This document shows, piece after piece, positions 15,567 to 24,976 of a stretch of DNA of 64,000 bases (position 1 is the first letter of the stretch; each line of letters starts with the position of its first letter). Where the stretch lies: the NCBI GenBank assembly GCA_965221175.1, contig OZ244867.1, positions 2,666,001-2,730,000 of the forward strand, given 5' to 3'. Under the pieces are notes generated by a model. That model had not been told where the DNA came from, ran no database searches, and saw nothing but the letters and a program-made list of their open reading frames with translations. The stretch comes from JAJDZL01 sp965221175 (GTDB taxonomy: Bacteria > Pseudomonadota > Gammaproteobacteria > Arenicellales > JAJDZL01). The position numbers and the translations under genes were made by a program.

Positions 15567-17300
15567 TCAATCTTGACTTGTTGTCGGACTTAGTCGGGTG
15601 AACTGAACGGCAGCAGTTTCTGCATTCATTTCATTATCTAGCAAAAATACTTGGGTAAATCGTGAATTAGTCAGTGACCCGGTGTTGGGGTTGTCAGTTA
15701 GATAGTGTGCACCTCGAGAATCGGTTCTGGTTATTGCCGCAGTGACAATTGCCTGGCTGACTAATATCTGATTCTGTAAATTGAGATAGTCGTGCCAACT
15801 CATATTGAAGGCAAGAGAATTTGCATCTACCCCTGTTTTTGCGAGCTGATCGTCTAGATTTGCAAGTTCCGCCCCAGCCAGTTTCAAACTTTGTGTTGAC
15901 CGCAGAATTCCCGCGTGCTCCCACATGGTTTCGTAGAGCGATTCTCGAACTTCATTCAAATTCCCGTTAGCCCTTTCCAAAGGCCGATAAGCCCGATTCA
16001 TCGCTGTCAGAATCGCCTGCTCATCCGGATCTGCGAATTGGTGATTGAAAGATGACGAATTGGCGACCGTATCCCCTGCGATTCCACCGAACACTGTGGA
16101 GTTTCCAACGCCGTTACCCCCAAGGCGATTGGCGCCATGTACCCCGCCGGTATCTTCACCTGCTGCGAATACTCCAAGAATCGAAGTGGCGCAGCTCAGA
16201 TCAATCTCAATGCCGCCCATCATATAGTGGGCAGTCGGAGTGACTTCAATCGGTTCAGAGACGAGGTCGAGCCCAATATCGGCACATCGTTTGACCATCC
16301 CCTTGAACTGTTTGCGAACCGAGTTTGCGTCAAGGTGATTCATACAGATGAACACTCCTCCATTCGGGCCTGTCGCACCGGACCTCATTTGCTCAAACAT
16401 GGCTCTGCTGACAATATCGCGGGTGGCGCGTTCTCCTCTCGAATCGTAATCCAGCATGAATCGATTGCCGTTGCGGTCCAACAAGTAGCCTCCGGCACCT
16501 CGCAGTCCTTCTTCAATGATGGTGCCGGTGATTCGGGTTCCAGTGCCTGCAAGCAGTCCGGTGGGGTGAAACTGAACCATTTCCATGTCTCGCAACTTGA
16601 GTCCAGATCGAAGTGCCAGTGCCAGACCGTCGCAGGATTTGTCGGCCGATGGTGTGTGAAACTTGTACATGGTGGGCCCGGCTCCGGTTGCGATCACAAC
16701 TGCCTTGGCCTGAATGAGCCGAAACTCTCCGCTGCGAATGTCAATCATCAGCACCGCGGAGATTCGGCTTTGATCTTCATTCGGGATCAGTTCGATTGCC
16801 CGATGTTCTTCCAGCAGTTGAATCGGTCGGACACGTACTTGTTCCGTCAACCGATTCATGATTTCAATTCCGGTCAAGTCGCCCTTGTGCACAGTGCGAT
16901 CGAAAGTCTGACCTGCGAATGCTTTCTGGTGAATGGTCCCGTCACTGTTTCGATCAAAAAAGCATCCATGACGGTTTTCCAACTCCAGGACCCGTTCCGG
17001 TGCCATGGAAACAAGCGTCCAGGCAAGTTCTTGATCGTTGATCCACTGGCCTCCTTCAATCGTGTCTCGAAAATGTGCTTCTATGGAATCTCCTTCGCTC
17101 AGGGCGACGTTGTATCCGCCTTGAACCATACGTGTACAGCCTGATTTGCCAATCAGGCCTTTTGATGCGACGGTAACTTTCAATGATGGATTTCCATCAT
17201 GAGCGTGTATGGCGGCAAGCAATCCCGCGCCGCCGCTTCCGAGTATCAAAACATCGGTTTGAATTTTCTGAAGCATTACGGATTGAACGGTGGGTTTCAT
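15567..17300 (-). CDS. Succinate dehydrogenase/fumarate reductase-like flavoprotein subunit
   Basis: A 577-aa FAD subunit with the dinucleotide site DVLILGSGGAGLLAAI near the N-terminus, the histidyl-FAD region MVQGGYNVAL, the active-site tract MVQFHPTGLLAGTG, the arginine-bearing RGERATRDIVSRAM, and PTAHYMMGGIEID followed by FAAGEDTGGVHGANRLGGN. It oxidises a succinate-like compound or reduces the unsaturated form. Start ATG 17300 overlaps the SdhC-like stop (ATGA); the longer frame from 17333 lies inside that gene. The C-terminal domain is divergent from housekeeping SdhA, and the cognate FeS subunit is 12 kb away, so this is a second, dedicated complex. Confidence 0.85.
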   Translation of the reverse strand: MKPTVQSVMLQKIQTDVLILGSGGAGLLAAIHAHDGNPSLKVTVASKGLIGKSGCTRMVQGGYNVALSEGDSIEAHFRDTIEGGQWINDQELAWTLVSMAPERVLELENRHGCFFDRNSDGTIHQKAFAGQTFDRTVHKGDLTGIEIMNRLTEQVRVRPIQLLEEHRAIELIPNEDQSRISAVLMIDIRSGEFRLIQAKAVVIATGAGPTMYKFHTPSADKSCDGLALALRSGLKLRDMEMVQFHPTGLLAGTGTRITGTIIEEGLRGAGGYLLDRNGNRFMLDYDSRGERATRDIVSRAMFEQMRSGATGPNGGVFICMNHLDANSVRKQFKGMVKRCADIGLDLVSEPIEVTPTAHYMMGGIEIDLSCATSILGVFAAGEDTGGVHGANRLGGNGVGNSTVFGGIAGDTVANSSSFNHQFADPDEQAILTAMNRAYRPLERANGNLNEVRESLYETMWEHAGILRSTQSLKLAGAELANLDDQLAKTGVDANSLAFNMSWHDYLNLQNQILVSQAIVTAAITRTDSRGAHYLTDNPNTGSLTNSRFTQVFLLDNEMNAETAAVQFTRLSPTTSQD

Positions 17301-17647
17301 ATCGAAGCGCTGGACAGAAATAGTATGCCGCAAACAATCGAAAATGCCGCTACGACAGAAATCCAGAGAGTGTGACTGGCGCTTTCAGAGATCCATTCAT
17401 AGACAATAATGCGAATGCCTCCTGAAAGGTGAACTCCTGCCAATATGATCAGCAGGCTTTCCAGCAACTTGACTGCGGGTATGGAAGTCCAGTCCAGAAA
17501 GACGTCAAGTCGTTCCGGGTCCTTGAGCAGCAAGGAAATGAAATATAGATGAACGGGCAGGAACAGCGCGAGGCACAATCCCGAAATTCTGTGAATTGCA
17601 AAAGCCAGATAGCTGCTGTGTGCACGTGAATTGTTCAATCGAGTCAC
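17297..17647 (-). CDS. SdhC-like membrane anchor (cytochrome b subunit)
   Basis: A 116-aa integral membrane protein with three hydrophobic segments (~15-40, 58-82, 92-112). The first contains IHRISGLCLALFLPVHLY, matching the HR-SG and heme-ligand H-----H motifs of succinate:quinone oxidoreductase anchors; GVHLSGGIRI in the second is also typical. It would bind heme and quinone and hold the flavoprotein and FeS subunits at the membrane. The ATGA overlaps on both sides (with SdhD-like upstream and the flavoprotein downstream) show tight translational coupling. Confidence 0.8.
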   Translation of the reverse strand: MTRLNNSRAHSSYLAFAIHRISGLCLALFLPVHLYFISLLLKDPERLDVFLDWTSIPAVKLLESLLIILAGVHLSGGIRIIVYEWISESASHTLWISVVAAFSIVCGILFLSSASI

Positions 17648-17988
17648 CAGATCGCCTGCAGCGCTTCAAATCCGAGAAAAATACTCAAAATCACATACAG
17701 CAGAACAGCGGAGTCGATAATACGCCGGTGAATATTCGACATCTCTGTCAGAACATTTCGGAGTCCGATCATCGAATGAACAATTGCAGCTGCGATAAAT
17801 ACACCATAAAAAATGATCCAGAACACATTGCCCCGAACACGCCCAACAATTTCCGCAACCGTGAGTTCGCCTTGAACGGCGAAAATGATTGTGCCCAGAT
17901 GAACAAGCAGCAGTACCGCAAGCAATGCTCCGGTGAGTCTCTGAGCAACGAATAGAACCAGCAAGGGATTTTTTAGTTTCTCGGTCAT
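17644..17988 (-). CDS. SdhD/FrdC-like second membrane anchor
   Basis: A 114-aa membrane protein with three transmembrane helices. QRLTGALLAVLLLVHLGTI carries the quinone/heme-type RLTG...H pattern, and AAAIVHSMIGLRNVL in the second helix has the other conserved histidine and arginine. I start at ATG 17988 (MTEKLKNPLL) because the 21 residues of the longer frame are polar and not family-like. It overlaps the SdhC-like gene by four bases. It is a partner of a specialised dicarboxylate dehydrogenase complex. Confidence 0.72.
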   Translation of the reverse strand: MTEKLKNPLLVLFVAQRLTGALLAVLLLVHLGTIIFAVQGELTVAEIVGRVRGNVFWIIFYGVFIAAAIVHSMIGLRNVLTEMSNIHRRIIDSAVLLYVILSIFLGFEALQAIW

Positions 17989-18126
17989 GGTCAGTTCAAG
18001 TTCTGTGCCGTACGCTGGCGTAAGGAATTGCGCCTGATTTTTCCAGTACAAGTCAATGGGAATGAGTCCACAAATTCAATCACTCTGGAATCTTTCAGAC
18101 AGCGCATTTCTATAGTGCAGTAGCCG

Positions 18127-19794
18127 TTATTTGTCAGAATTCTTGGAAGCGCGTTTGCGAAGAACATTACGTCTGATCTTTCCGGAACTGGTCAGCGGGA
18201 AAGAGTCAACAAATTCAATCTCTCTTGGGTATTTGTATACAGCCAGGTTGTCCTTGACGAATTGCTGGAGATTTTCTCGAGTGCTATTGTCCTTGGCTAC
18301 ACCCTTCATCAAACGTACATAGGCCATGACGATTGAGCCGCGTTCCCTGTCAGGCTTACCCACCACTGCTGCTTCGGCGACATCGGGATGTGAAACCAGT
18401 GCGTCCTCCACTTCATTTGGTCCAATACGATAGCCTGCGCTCTTGATCAGATCATCATTACGCCCGTGATACCAGAAATAGCCGTTTTCGTCTTTCACGC
18501 CGAGATCGCCCGATTTCAGCCAGTTTCCCAATCTCATTTTTTCAGGAACGCCTGGGCTCCCCCAGTAGCCGAGAAACAGACTGGGATCGTCGGGTTTCCA
18601 GGAAGCGATTTCGCCGGTAACTCCGTCGGACTGCTCGGTACCATTATCGTCAATGATGGCGACTCGGCGTCCTGGAAACGCTCTCCCCATCGAACCGGGA
18701 ATCGTTGGATACAGCGCCTTGCAACATCCAACCATGTGATTAAACTCTGTAAGACCGTAGAACTCGTTGCACACAATTTCAAACTCTTCTTGCGCCCATC
18801 GAACGACATCTCCTGGCAGACTCTCTCCTCCGGTACAAATTACACGCATGGATAAATTCCATGTCTTTCTTGGATTTGGTATTTCGGCTAGTCGCTTGAG
18901 GGCAGTGGGCGTCATGAATGAATGCGTGACGTCGTGCCGCTGCATGAATTCAAATGCCCACTTGGCCGAAAATCGCTGATTGGTCGAAACAACGGTTTGG
19001 CCATGTTGCCAGGCAGGAAGAACCAGGTCCAGCAATCCGCCTACCCAGGCCCAATCCGCCGGGCTCCAAAACACTGCATTGGGATAGTTGAGTTCCAGGT
19101 TGTAGACTAGGGTCAATGTTGGCAAATAGGCGTGGATGATACGATGAGAGTGAATCAGTCCTTTCGGCATGCCTGTAGACCCCGAGGTATACATCAATAA
19201 AGCGGGATCTTCTGTAGCAGTGATCACGGGTTCAAATTTCTCGGCTGAGCGTGTCAGGCAATCTTCAAAATTAATTTCTCCGGATTCGCAGCTTCCATGT
19301 ACGATGCGATGTTCAAGCGAACCCAGGCTGCTGCATCGGCTTCGTAGTTTCCCCCAGTAGTCGGAATTCGTAACGATCACCTTGGTCTTTGAGTCATTAA
19401 TGACGTGAGCGACGGCATCGGGTCCATAAAGGTGGGACAACGTAAGTGCGACAGCGCCAATTTTATATATTGCCATATGCGCAATCGCGGTCTGCGGACT
19501 CTGGGCGGTATGGATTGCCACTGATTCTCCCCATTTAACGCCAATTTCGGTGAGAAAAACAGCAAATCGACAGGCAAGTTCGTCTAATTCGGCGAATGTG
19601 TATCGCTCGACTGATCCGTCGTCATTTTCATGGATGAGTGCGAGATGGTTCGCTTTCTCATTGCGAGCGAATCGGCCGACTGTATCCGCGGCAATATTGG
19701 CATGTAAAGGAATGCCAATTCGGTATCGGCTACCAGAAGTGTCAAGAAACAGATTCGTGCTCTGAGTCAGCGGGGAAAATACCGGGTCGTTCAT
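18127..19794 (-). CDS. Acyl-CoA synthetase (AMP-forming, acetyl-CoA synthetase-like)
   Basis: A 555-aa ANL-superfamily ligase: the phosphate loop LLMYTSGSTGMPKG (~210), FYGLTEFNHMVG (~330, A5-type motif), the hinge SGDLGVKDENGYFWYHGRNDD (adenylation-to-thioesterification switch, ~425-445) and the C-terminal catalytic lysine in LTSSGKIRRNVLR. It activates a carboxylate with ATP and CoA; the acyl group is unknown. Start ATG 19794 directly follows the amidohydrolase stop. Operon position between the N-formylglutamate amidohydrolase-like gene and the dehydrogenase complex suggests it activates a product of that pathway. Confidence 0.85.
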   Translation of the reverse strand: MNDPVFSPLTQSTNLFLDTSGSRYRIGIPLHANIAADTVGRFARNEKANHLALIHENDDGSVERYTFAELDELACRFAVFLTEIGVKWGESVAIHTAQSPQTAIAHMAIYKIGAVALTLSHLYGPDAVAHVINDSKTKVIVTNSDYWGKLRSRCSSLGSLEHRIVHGSCESGEINFEDCLTRSAEKFEPVITATEDPALLMYTSGSTGMPKGLIHSHRIIHAYLPTLTLVYNLELNYPNAVFWSPADWAWVGGLLDLVLPAWQHGQTVVSTNQRFSAKWAFEFMQRHDVTHSFMTPTALKRLAEIPNPRKTWNLSMRVICTGGESLPGDVVRWAQEEFEIVCNEFYGLTEFNHMVGCCKALYPTIPGSMGRAFPGRRVAIIDDNGTEQSDGVTGEIASWKPDDPSLFLGYWGSPGVPEKMRLGNWLKSGDLGVKDENGYFWYHGRNDDLIKSAGYRIGPNEVEDALVSHPDVAEAAVVGKPDRERGSIVMAYVRLMKGVAKDNSTRENLQQFVKDNLAVYKYPREIEFVDSFPLTSSGKIRRNVLRKRASKNSDK

Positions 19795-19797
19795 CAA

Positions 19798-20601
19798 TTA
19801 CCCTACATAGGTGTTTTGATCGACCGCAACTTGAATGTCGTTGGGAAGCGCAGCCGACAGGCAAGCGGCAAGTAGTTTGCCCCAGCCATCAATGTCTTCT
19901 TTAGACCCAAGCATGTCATTTCTGATTTCTATAGACGCATTCGGTATGTCTCTCGATTCTCCATGATGGGGCAAGGTGTAATCGCGCTTGTCATGCATCT
20001 GGAATACTTGACTGATTCCGACATTCAAATTCGGATGTGCAGTTTCAATTTTGTTTTGCAGACTATGTACGAAATCCATAGAGGTTCGGGACATCAGGTC
20101 TATGTGCCACTCTCGGAAATCTCCGTTACTGAGTCGGGGAGTATAACTGTGGATTACGACCAGTGCCGAGGGGGAGTTACGTCTTTCGTCCAGCAATTCG
20201 TGAATCCGGTTGTGATAGGGAAAATAGATTTCATCCAACCGGGCTTTTCGTTCACTGGCACTGATGTTCTGATTGAATGGAATGAGTGTTTCATCGCTAA
20301 TTTTCGGCATGAGTTCAGAAGAGCTTTCGGGGCGATTGACGTCAACTACAAGACGTGAATAACGTTGGATAACCAAGGTAGAGTTCATTTCAGCTGCAAT
20401 TACACGTGCAACCGATTCCGCGTTGATGTCTACCGCGATATGTCTTGCCATGTCTTCAGGTGGAAGAGAATGCTCCTGCAATTTCAGAGGAATCCGATCA
20501 CCTGCATGATCGCAAACCAGTAGAACTGGGGATGGTGTACTGGCAGGAATTATTTCTACTGGATTTGGATCTTGAGAAGTCAGCAGTGAAAGAGATCGCA
20601 T
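19798..20601 (-). CDS. N-formylglutamate amidohydrolase family protein
   Basis: A 267-aa hydrolase of the N-formylglutamate amidohydrolase (HutG-type, DUF-merged) family: LLVCDHAGDRIPLKL near residue 30 holds the metal-binding DH, RYSRLVVDVNRP (~87) and IHSYTPRL (~150) are family signatures, and SIEIRNDMLG near the C-terminus contains the late conserved acidic residue. Members hydrolyse N-formyl or N-acyl amide bonds of amino acids; many are uncharacterised. First gene of a seven-gene minus-strand operon with acyl-CoA synthetase, SDH-like complex and hydratase. No histidine-degradation genes are near, so a hut role is unlikely. Confidence 0.75.
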   Translation of the reverse strand: MRSLSLLTSQDPNPVEIIPASTPSPVLLVCDHAGDRIPLKLQEHSLPPEDMARHIAVDINAESVARVIAAEMNSTLVIQRYSRLVVDVNRPESSSELMPKISDETLIPFNQNISASERKARLDEIYFPYHNRIHELLDERRNSPSALVVIHSYTPRLSNGDFREWHIDLMSRTSMDFVHSLQNKIETAHPNLNVGISQVFQMHDKRDYTLPHHGESRDIPNASIEIRNDMLGSKEDIDGWGKLLAACLSAALPNDIQVAVDQNTYVG

Positions 20602-20800
20602 AAAGATTTCAGTTTGTACAGTGTAATTGATATTGTTAATGTGAGTCGTTCGGACAACTTCAATACCATATTGAAATTTATTGTTTTTTCAAGAAAATTT
20701 TTCGCCGAATCCGAATCTGTATGATTGAAAATGGATCGATGCTGGTTCCAGCTACCATTTTAATCTCGGCAAATTTTCTAGTCTAACATAGAAATAGTAA

Positions 20801-22742
20801 GAGACTTTTCCGTTGGGCGTAATTTTACTGGCTATCGAGCGGAATGAGTCGGCATGAATATTGATTTTTCCGGGAAAAACCGAATCACAGCGCCAGATTT
20901 CGGCGCCGCGGCTGTTTGCGCGGCAATAATCAGGCTGAATGGGGCGATTCAGACCAATTGCGCTCGCGCCGAACGGTGCGCTGAATCGATTGGCTGGAAT
21001 GCCGCCGCGCCAAGCGGCAGAATCAGGCGGCCAGGTCTTTGACCAGTGATCTCATACGTTCAGGCTTGCCGCTCTGAATGGCAAAACAGGCTGCTGCCAG
21101 CATCACCGTCATGGACATCGAGATTCTAAGCGCCATGCGCTTTTGTCCGCGGATATAGTGATCCTCCATCAAGAATCCGTCTGCGATTCTGGAAAAGATC
21201 CGCTCACAGGCGGTTCTTTGTCTATACAGCCGTTTCCACTTGTAGGTCGAAGGCGGCAATGCACCGCAGTCTCGAAGGTGGTCCGGGTCCACTTTGACTC
21301 GCACCACTCGGGTCTTGGCGTCGATTCTGACATGGCCGCTTTGGTAGCATTCGGCTCGACCCTTGCACTCGAAATCGTTGACTGTAGCCGGACAAGCCCA
21401 TTTCACAGTGCCGCGCTTTTTCTCATAGCCCTGGTGATGCATCAGTCGGATTTGCTTTGAGTGCGGACACTTGCAATACAGATCGCCACGTTCTGTTACC
21501 AGCATCGTGTCAATCACATTTTCGTCCAATGTGCGGGTCGGCACATCCAGCTGATCGGCATCCAGATTGATTTCGTCCCACAGATTGCGAGTGTCGATGA
21601 CCGGCAAAATATCCGCTTCGAACAGTTGTCTGCGAAGTTTGTTGCTGTCAAGCCCGCGGTCGGCAACAAAGCTTTGACACCGATTCGACAAATCTGAATC
21701 GACAAACTCGGCGACCAAATTTTTACAGTGAGTATGCTCGGATTGTTTCGCCGTTGCCAACTTGAATCCGAGCGGCAGCTCGAAATTCACGTCGCTCAGG
21801 ACGTGGAGGCCGTAGCCAAACCAGTATTTTTTGACTTGCTTCTCCTGGCCATTGGAACCGGTCGTATACTGTTTGTGACAGCCCCAGGTAGCGTCCGGGT
21901 CTGAGGTTTGTTGCTCGCCTGTGAGCGGGTCGGTTTTGTTCTTGATCTTGTTGCCGGTTGAATACGATTCAATAGCTTTGCCATCGTAGCCGACGCGCTC
22001 GCCTAAATCCGGCAAAAGCTCCGACAGCTTGTCGCGCTGGACTGCAAACAGCGCCGACACACAGCCGGATTTTTCATCGACCTCAATGAGCGTTTGCCTG
22101 AAGCGACTGAAAGCCCCGTCCGATGGCACCTTGTAGTGGACAAACGGATCCCGGTCGCAGTCCGCAACCGGCTTGAGCTCGAAGCCCAGCGCGATCATCA
22201 AAGTCGGGTTTCTTTTCAGTTCCCGGCGAAATGAGGCAACACTTCGATGCTGCAGGACAATCATTGCGAAAAGCGCTTGCAGCATGGCTTCGATGGGCCA
22301 GTCCTGACGTCCTTTGCGGTTTCGGTGAGTGCGGATTTGGCAGACGATTTCAGAACAGTCGAGCTGTGTGAAGATGCCTCGAAGTCTTTCGAGTTCGCAA
22401 TGGTCTAGATAATTTCCCCAGAATAGATCATAATTGACTAAAGCCATGAGCAGAATCTCTTGTTGAATGGATAATCAGTTAGTCATTGAATATTTTTTAA
22501 CTGAATTATATCACGAGGGCGTGCTTGTGGCTTTATTTATTAATTAAAACAATAGGATAAGTAGGATCAGGCAACTCAGGAACCGGTTGCTGAGGGGGCT
22601 TTGGAATTGGGGTGAAATTTTCCCTTTACCGCGTAAAAACGCCGAAAAAGCGGTATATCAGGCTATTTTGTGGGGTAAACAAATTTTCAAGCTCGGCGAT
22701 TCGCGCGAAAAATCAATAACTTACCGATTTCGAAAAGGTCTC
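20801..22742 (-). mobile_element. Complete IS1182-like insertion sequence with 6-bp direct repeats
   Basis: A ~1.94-kb element. Its left end (20801) starts GAGACTTTTCCG; the right end read inward starts GAGACCTTTTCG, giving imperfect terminal inverted repeats. The host sequence TAGTAA is present immediately outside both ends (20795-20800 and 22743-22748), consistent with a target duplication. The transposase gene occupies 21023-22447. The left-end sequence recurs inverted at ~13810-13837 in a decayed copy, which independently confirms the terminus. Confidence 0.75.
21023..22447 (-). CDS. IS1182-like transposase (DUF772 plus DDE)
   Basis: A 474-aa transposase. The N-terminal ~100 residues have the DUF772-type opening (QDWPIEAMLQALFAMIVLQHRS), the central part has GYDGKAIESYSTG and FVADRGLDSNKLRRQLF with the presumed DDE aspartates, and a C-terminal zinc-like CPHSKQ...CPATVNDFECKGRAEC region precedes RTACERIFSRIADGF with the last glutamate. 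This layout fits the IS1182/IS5-like DDE_Tnp_1_6 group. The frame is intact and the element has matching ends, so it may be active or recently active. Confidence 0.82.
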   Translation of the reverse strand: MALVNYDLFWGNYLDHCELERLRGIFTQLDCSEIVCQIRTHRNRKGRQDWPIEAMLQALFAMIVLQHRSVASFRRELKRNPTLMIALGFELKPVADCDRDPFVHYKVPSDGAFSRFRQTLIEVDEKSGCVSALFAVQRDKLSELLPDLGERVGYDGKAIESYSTGNKIKNKTDPLTGEQQTSDPDATWGCHKQYTTGSNGQEKQVKKYWFGYGLHVLSDVNFELPLGFKLATAKQSEHTHCKNLVAEFVDSDLSNRCQSFVADRGLDSNKLRRQLFEADILPVIDTRNLWDEINLDADQLDVPTRTLDENVIDTMLVTERGDLYCKCPHSKQIRLMHHQGYEKKRGTVKWACPATVNDFECKGRAECYQSGHVRIDAKTRVVRVKVDPDHLRDCGALPPSTYKWKRLYRQRTACERIFSRIADGFLMEDHYIRGQKRMALRISMSMTVMLAAACFAIQSGKPERMRSLVKDLAA

Positions 22743-23028
22743 TAGTAAGCGATGACGGAGGAAGTGCCAGGTAGCGAGCAGATGTATATGTGCAATGAAG
22801 AAAGAACTGTTCAGAGGTCTGAATTGAAATCAATTTGATCTCGGAGACAATCAGTACGATCAGGAAGGATCAGTGGAAAGAATCATGGTTCAAATAAATG
22901 GTTACCTTTGGGGTAATTTAGATCCAGTTTGATGGAAGTGTAACCTGTGGAATACGCAATCAATGATTTCTTTGATTACAATGATGATATAATTTACTTT
23001 ATGTATTCAACCAAACGGAGTTAATTTG

Positions 23029-23274
23029 ATGGCTAGTATCACTGTACGAAATCTTGATGACGAGTTGAAACAGCGCCTGCGTCTCCGAGCGGCCCAACAT
23101 GGCCACTCAATGGAAGAGGAAGTTCGGCAAATATTGTATACGGTACTATCCCAACAATCTGCGCCTGCGAACAATTTGGTGAGCGCTATTCGTGCCCGAG
23201 TTGCGCGTCAGGGTGGGGCAGAGCTCGAGACGCCTCCACGCGGGCCGATGCGCGAACCACCAGAATTTGACTAG
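23029..23274 (+). CDS. FitA/VapB-type ribbon-helix-helix antitoxin
   Basis: An 81-aa protein with an N-terminal MASITVRNLDDELKQRLRLR ribbon-helix-helix (DNA-binding, residues 1-40; EEEVRQIL completes the second helix) and a C-terminal tail rich in prolines that would wrap the PIN toxin. It blocks the toxin encoded 11 bases downstream and likely autoregulates. ATG 23029 is preceded by CGGAG at 8 bases; a TTG one codon upstream is less likely. A consensus TATAAT lies at 22988-22993. Confidence 0.82.
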   Translation: MASITVRNLDDELKQRLRLRAAQHGHSMEEEVRQILYTVLSQQSAPANNLVSAIRARVARQGGAELETPPRGPMREPPEFD

Positions 23275-23285
23275 CTGATTAGATT

Positions 23286-23708
23286 GTGATCTTGCTTGAC
23301 ACAAATGTTGTATCAGAACTATTACGTTCTGAGATTGATCCAAGAGTGGATAGTTGGCTTTCAGTGCAAGATTCGACAAAATTTGTCATTTCTGTAATTA
23401 CAGAAGCTGAGTTGTATTATGGAGTGGAAATCTTACCAGTTGGTCGTAGAAGGGATAGACTGACTGCACTAATCAAGGACATTCTGCAATATGAATTTGC
23501 AGGACGCATTCTTCCATTTGACAGCAGCGCTGCACGTTCTTTCGCACTGATAGGAGCTAGCCGCAAAGCCGCAGGCTTGCCAATTTCTCACAGTGACTGC
23601 ATGATTGCGGCTGTTGCACACTCACAGGAGGTTATCGTTGCAACGAGAAACATCAAGGATTTCGAGGGTTGCGGTATTAAATTGATTAATCCGTGGCAGA
23701 CTAATTAA
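23286..23708 (+). CDS. FitB/VapC-type PIN-domain ribonuclease toxin
   Basis: A 140-aa PIN endoribonuclease. MILLDTNVVSELLR provides the first aspartate, TEAELYYGVEILP the conserved glutamate, and ISHSDCMIAAVAHS the third acidic residue of the Mg-binding site. Length and the PVGRRRDRL segment fit the FitB/VapC group that cleaves tRNA or other RNA. The start is GTG 23286, 11 bases after the antitoxin stop. The pair sits immediately downstream of the IS1182-like element, between two blocks of the catabolic region, and is probably an independent acquisition. Confidence 0.85.
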   Translation: MILLDTNVVSELLRSEIDPRVDSWLSVQDSTKFVISVITEAELYYGVEILPVGRRRDRLTALIKDILQYEFAGRILPFDSSAARSFALIGASRKAAGLPISHSDCMIAAVAHSQEVIVATRNIKDFEGCGIKLINPWQTN

Positions 23709-23749
23709 AGTGAACATGATTGAAGTTTGTTGGTATTCTGCATTGTCAA

Positions 23750-24976
23750 TCAGTCTGATTTAACTCTTTCAAGTACATGAACGACGCTGACCGTGCAGAT
23801 ACCTGAATGAGCATCGATGACTCCGCACTGAGGTGTTGTTTCAGGTTGAAGCCCGGACTCGTAGTTTCCGCTCAGCAACCGATACATGACGACCGCTTGT
23901 GCGACCCCGGTCGCACCGGGAGCGCCACCTTGCCCAATCAAGCCGCCGGATAGATTGACCGGCAGTTTCCCTCCGGCCTCAAATTCACCATTTTCCATCG
24001 CAGGGCCAGCCTGTCCTTCTTCGCAAAGCCCAAGAGCGTCAATGCTTTGAAGTTCCGCTCCGCTGAAAGCATCGTAGACTTCTGCGATGTCAATTTCTTT
24101 TTCCGGATTCGTAATTCCAGCCATCGAATAGGCCTGCTCTGCTGCTCGGAATTTTGCTACAAATCGATGGGGTTCCGGTCGGTCTCCCAATCGCACATGA
24201 TCACTGCTGCAGCCTGATCCTGATATCCGTATGAAACTATTTTTGTTTGTTTGGTGAGTGTTTCTCGACAGTACGACTGCGGCTGTTCCGTCGCTGACCA
24301 TAGAACAGTCCAAAAGACGGTATGGGTCGCTGACCAAGGCAGAATCGAACACATCCTGGGTCGTAATTTTCATCGGTTTATGTGCAAATCTGTTTTTTGT
24401 GGCATTACGATGATTTTTAACGGAAACCAGTGCTGCCTGCTGTGAATTTGCCTTGAATCGATTGCAGTACATTTTGAAAGAAAGCGCATAAAGATTCGCG
24501 GTGCTGACGCCCATCCAACCTTCTATATCCGCATCAAATGAAAGGCTGTACACTTTTTGGACTCCAGAACGAGACAGTCTGCTCGCAGTCTGATCAAAAC
24601 CGACTACGAGAACGTTGTCTGTCGCACCCGAACAAATCTGTACAAAGCCTTCGCGCAGAGCTGCTGCTCCAGTTGCACCGCCAGCTTCGACATGGACTGC
24701 TGCAGCACCCTGCAATCCAAGTTCGTCGACGACGAGTGCCGCGGGACTCACTTGCAACGATAGCATGTCGCTTTCGCTGCCGACTACGACGGAACCAACT
24801 TCAGATGGTTCCAGTTGTGCGTCGGAAATCGCTTCACGACCGACAATTCTGATCCAGTCTCGAAAAGTTGATCCGTCCTGATACCGTTGGAACGGGATCA
24901 TTGCAGCACCTGCAATGATCGGTTTACGAGAGTCGTCGATACCGGTTATCCGGAAATCATTTTCTGCGGTAGCCAT
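23750..24976 (-). CDS. Thiolase-fold protein (SCPx/acetyl-CoA acetyltransferase-like) lacking catalytic residues
   Basis: A 408-aa thiolase-superfamily protein resembling the SCPx/DitF-type group: KPIIAGAAMIPF opens the first half, EAGGATGAAALREG (~100) aligns with the nucleophile region and IGQGGAPGATGVAQ (~350) with the GHPxGATG region. The nucleophilic cysteine (usually in A-C-A-S-G) is glycine here, and the catalytic histidine of GHP is also replaced. Enzymatic Claisen chemistry by the usual mechanism is therefore doubtful; a scaffold role with an OB-fold partner is possible, but none is adjacent. Overlaps the TRAP dctM 3' end by 31 bases, so cotranscribed. Confidence 0.75.
   Translation of the reverse strand: MATAENDFRITGIDDSRKPIIAGAAMIPFQRYQDGSTFRDWIRIVGREAISDAQLEPSEVGSVVVGSESDMLSLQVSPAALVVDELGLQGAAAVHVEAGGATGAAALREGFVQICSGATDNVLVVGFDQTASRLSRSGVQKVYSLSFDADIEGWMGVSTANLYALSFKMYCNRFKANSQQAALVSVKNHRNATKNRFAHKPMKITTQDVFDSALVSDPYRLLDCSMVSDGTAAVVLSRNTHQTNKNSFIRISGSGCSSDHVRLGDRPEPHRFVAKFRAAEQAYSMAGITNPEKEIDIAEVYDAFSGAELQSIDALGLCEEGQAGPAMENGEFEAGGKLPVNLSGGLIGQGGAPGATGVAQAVVMYRLLSGNYESGLQPETTPQCGVIDAHSGICTVSVVHVLERVKSD

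Noticed and set aside
16137..17144. A 335-codon plus-strand frame over the SDH-like flavoprotein
   Set aside because: Antisense shadow; the minus frame has FAD motifs and coupled neighbours.
20854..21042. Short plus frame at the IS left end as a gene
   Set aside because: It lies inside the non-coding end of the IS1182-like element and overlaps the transposase stop.
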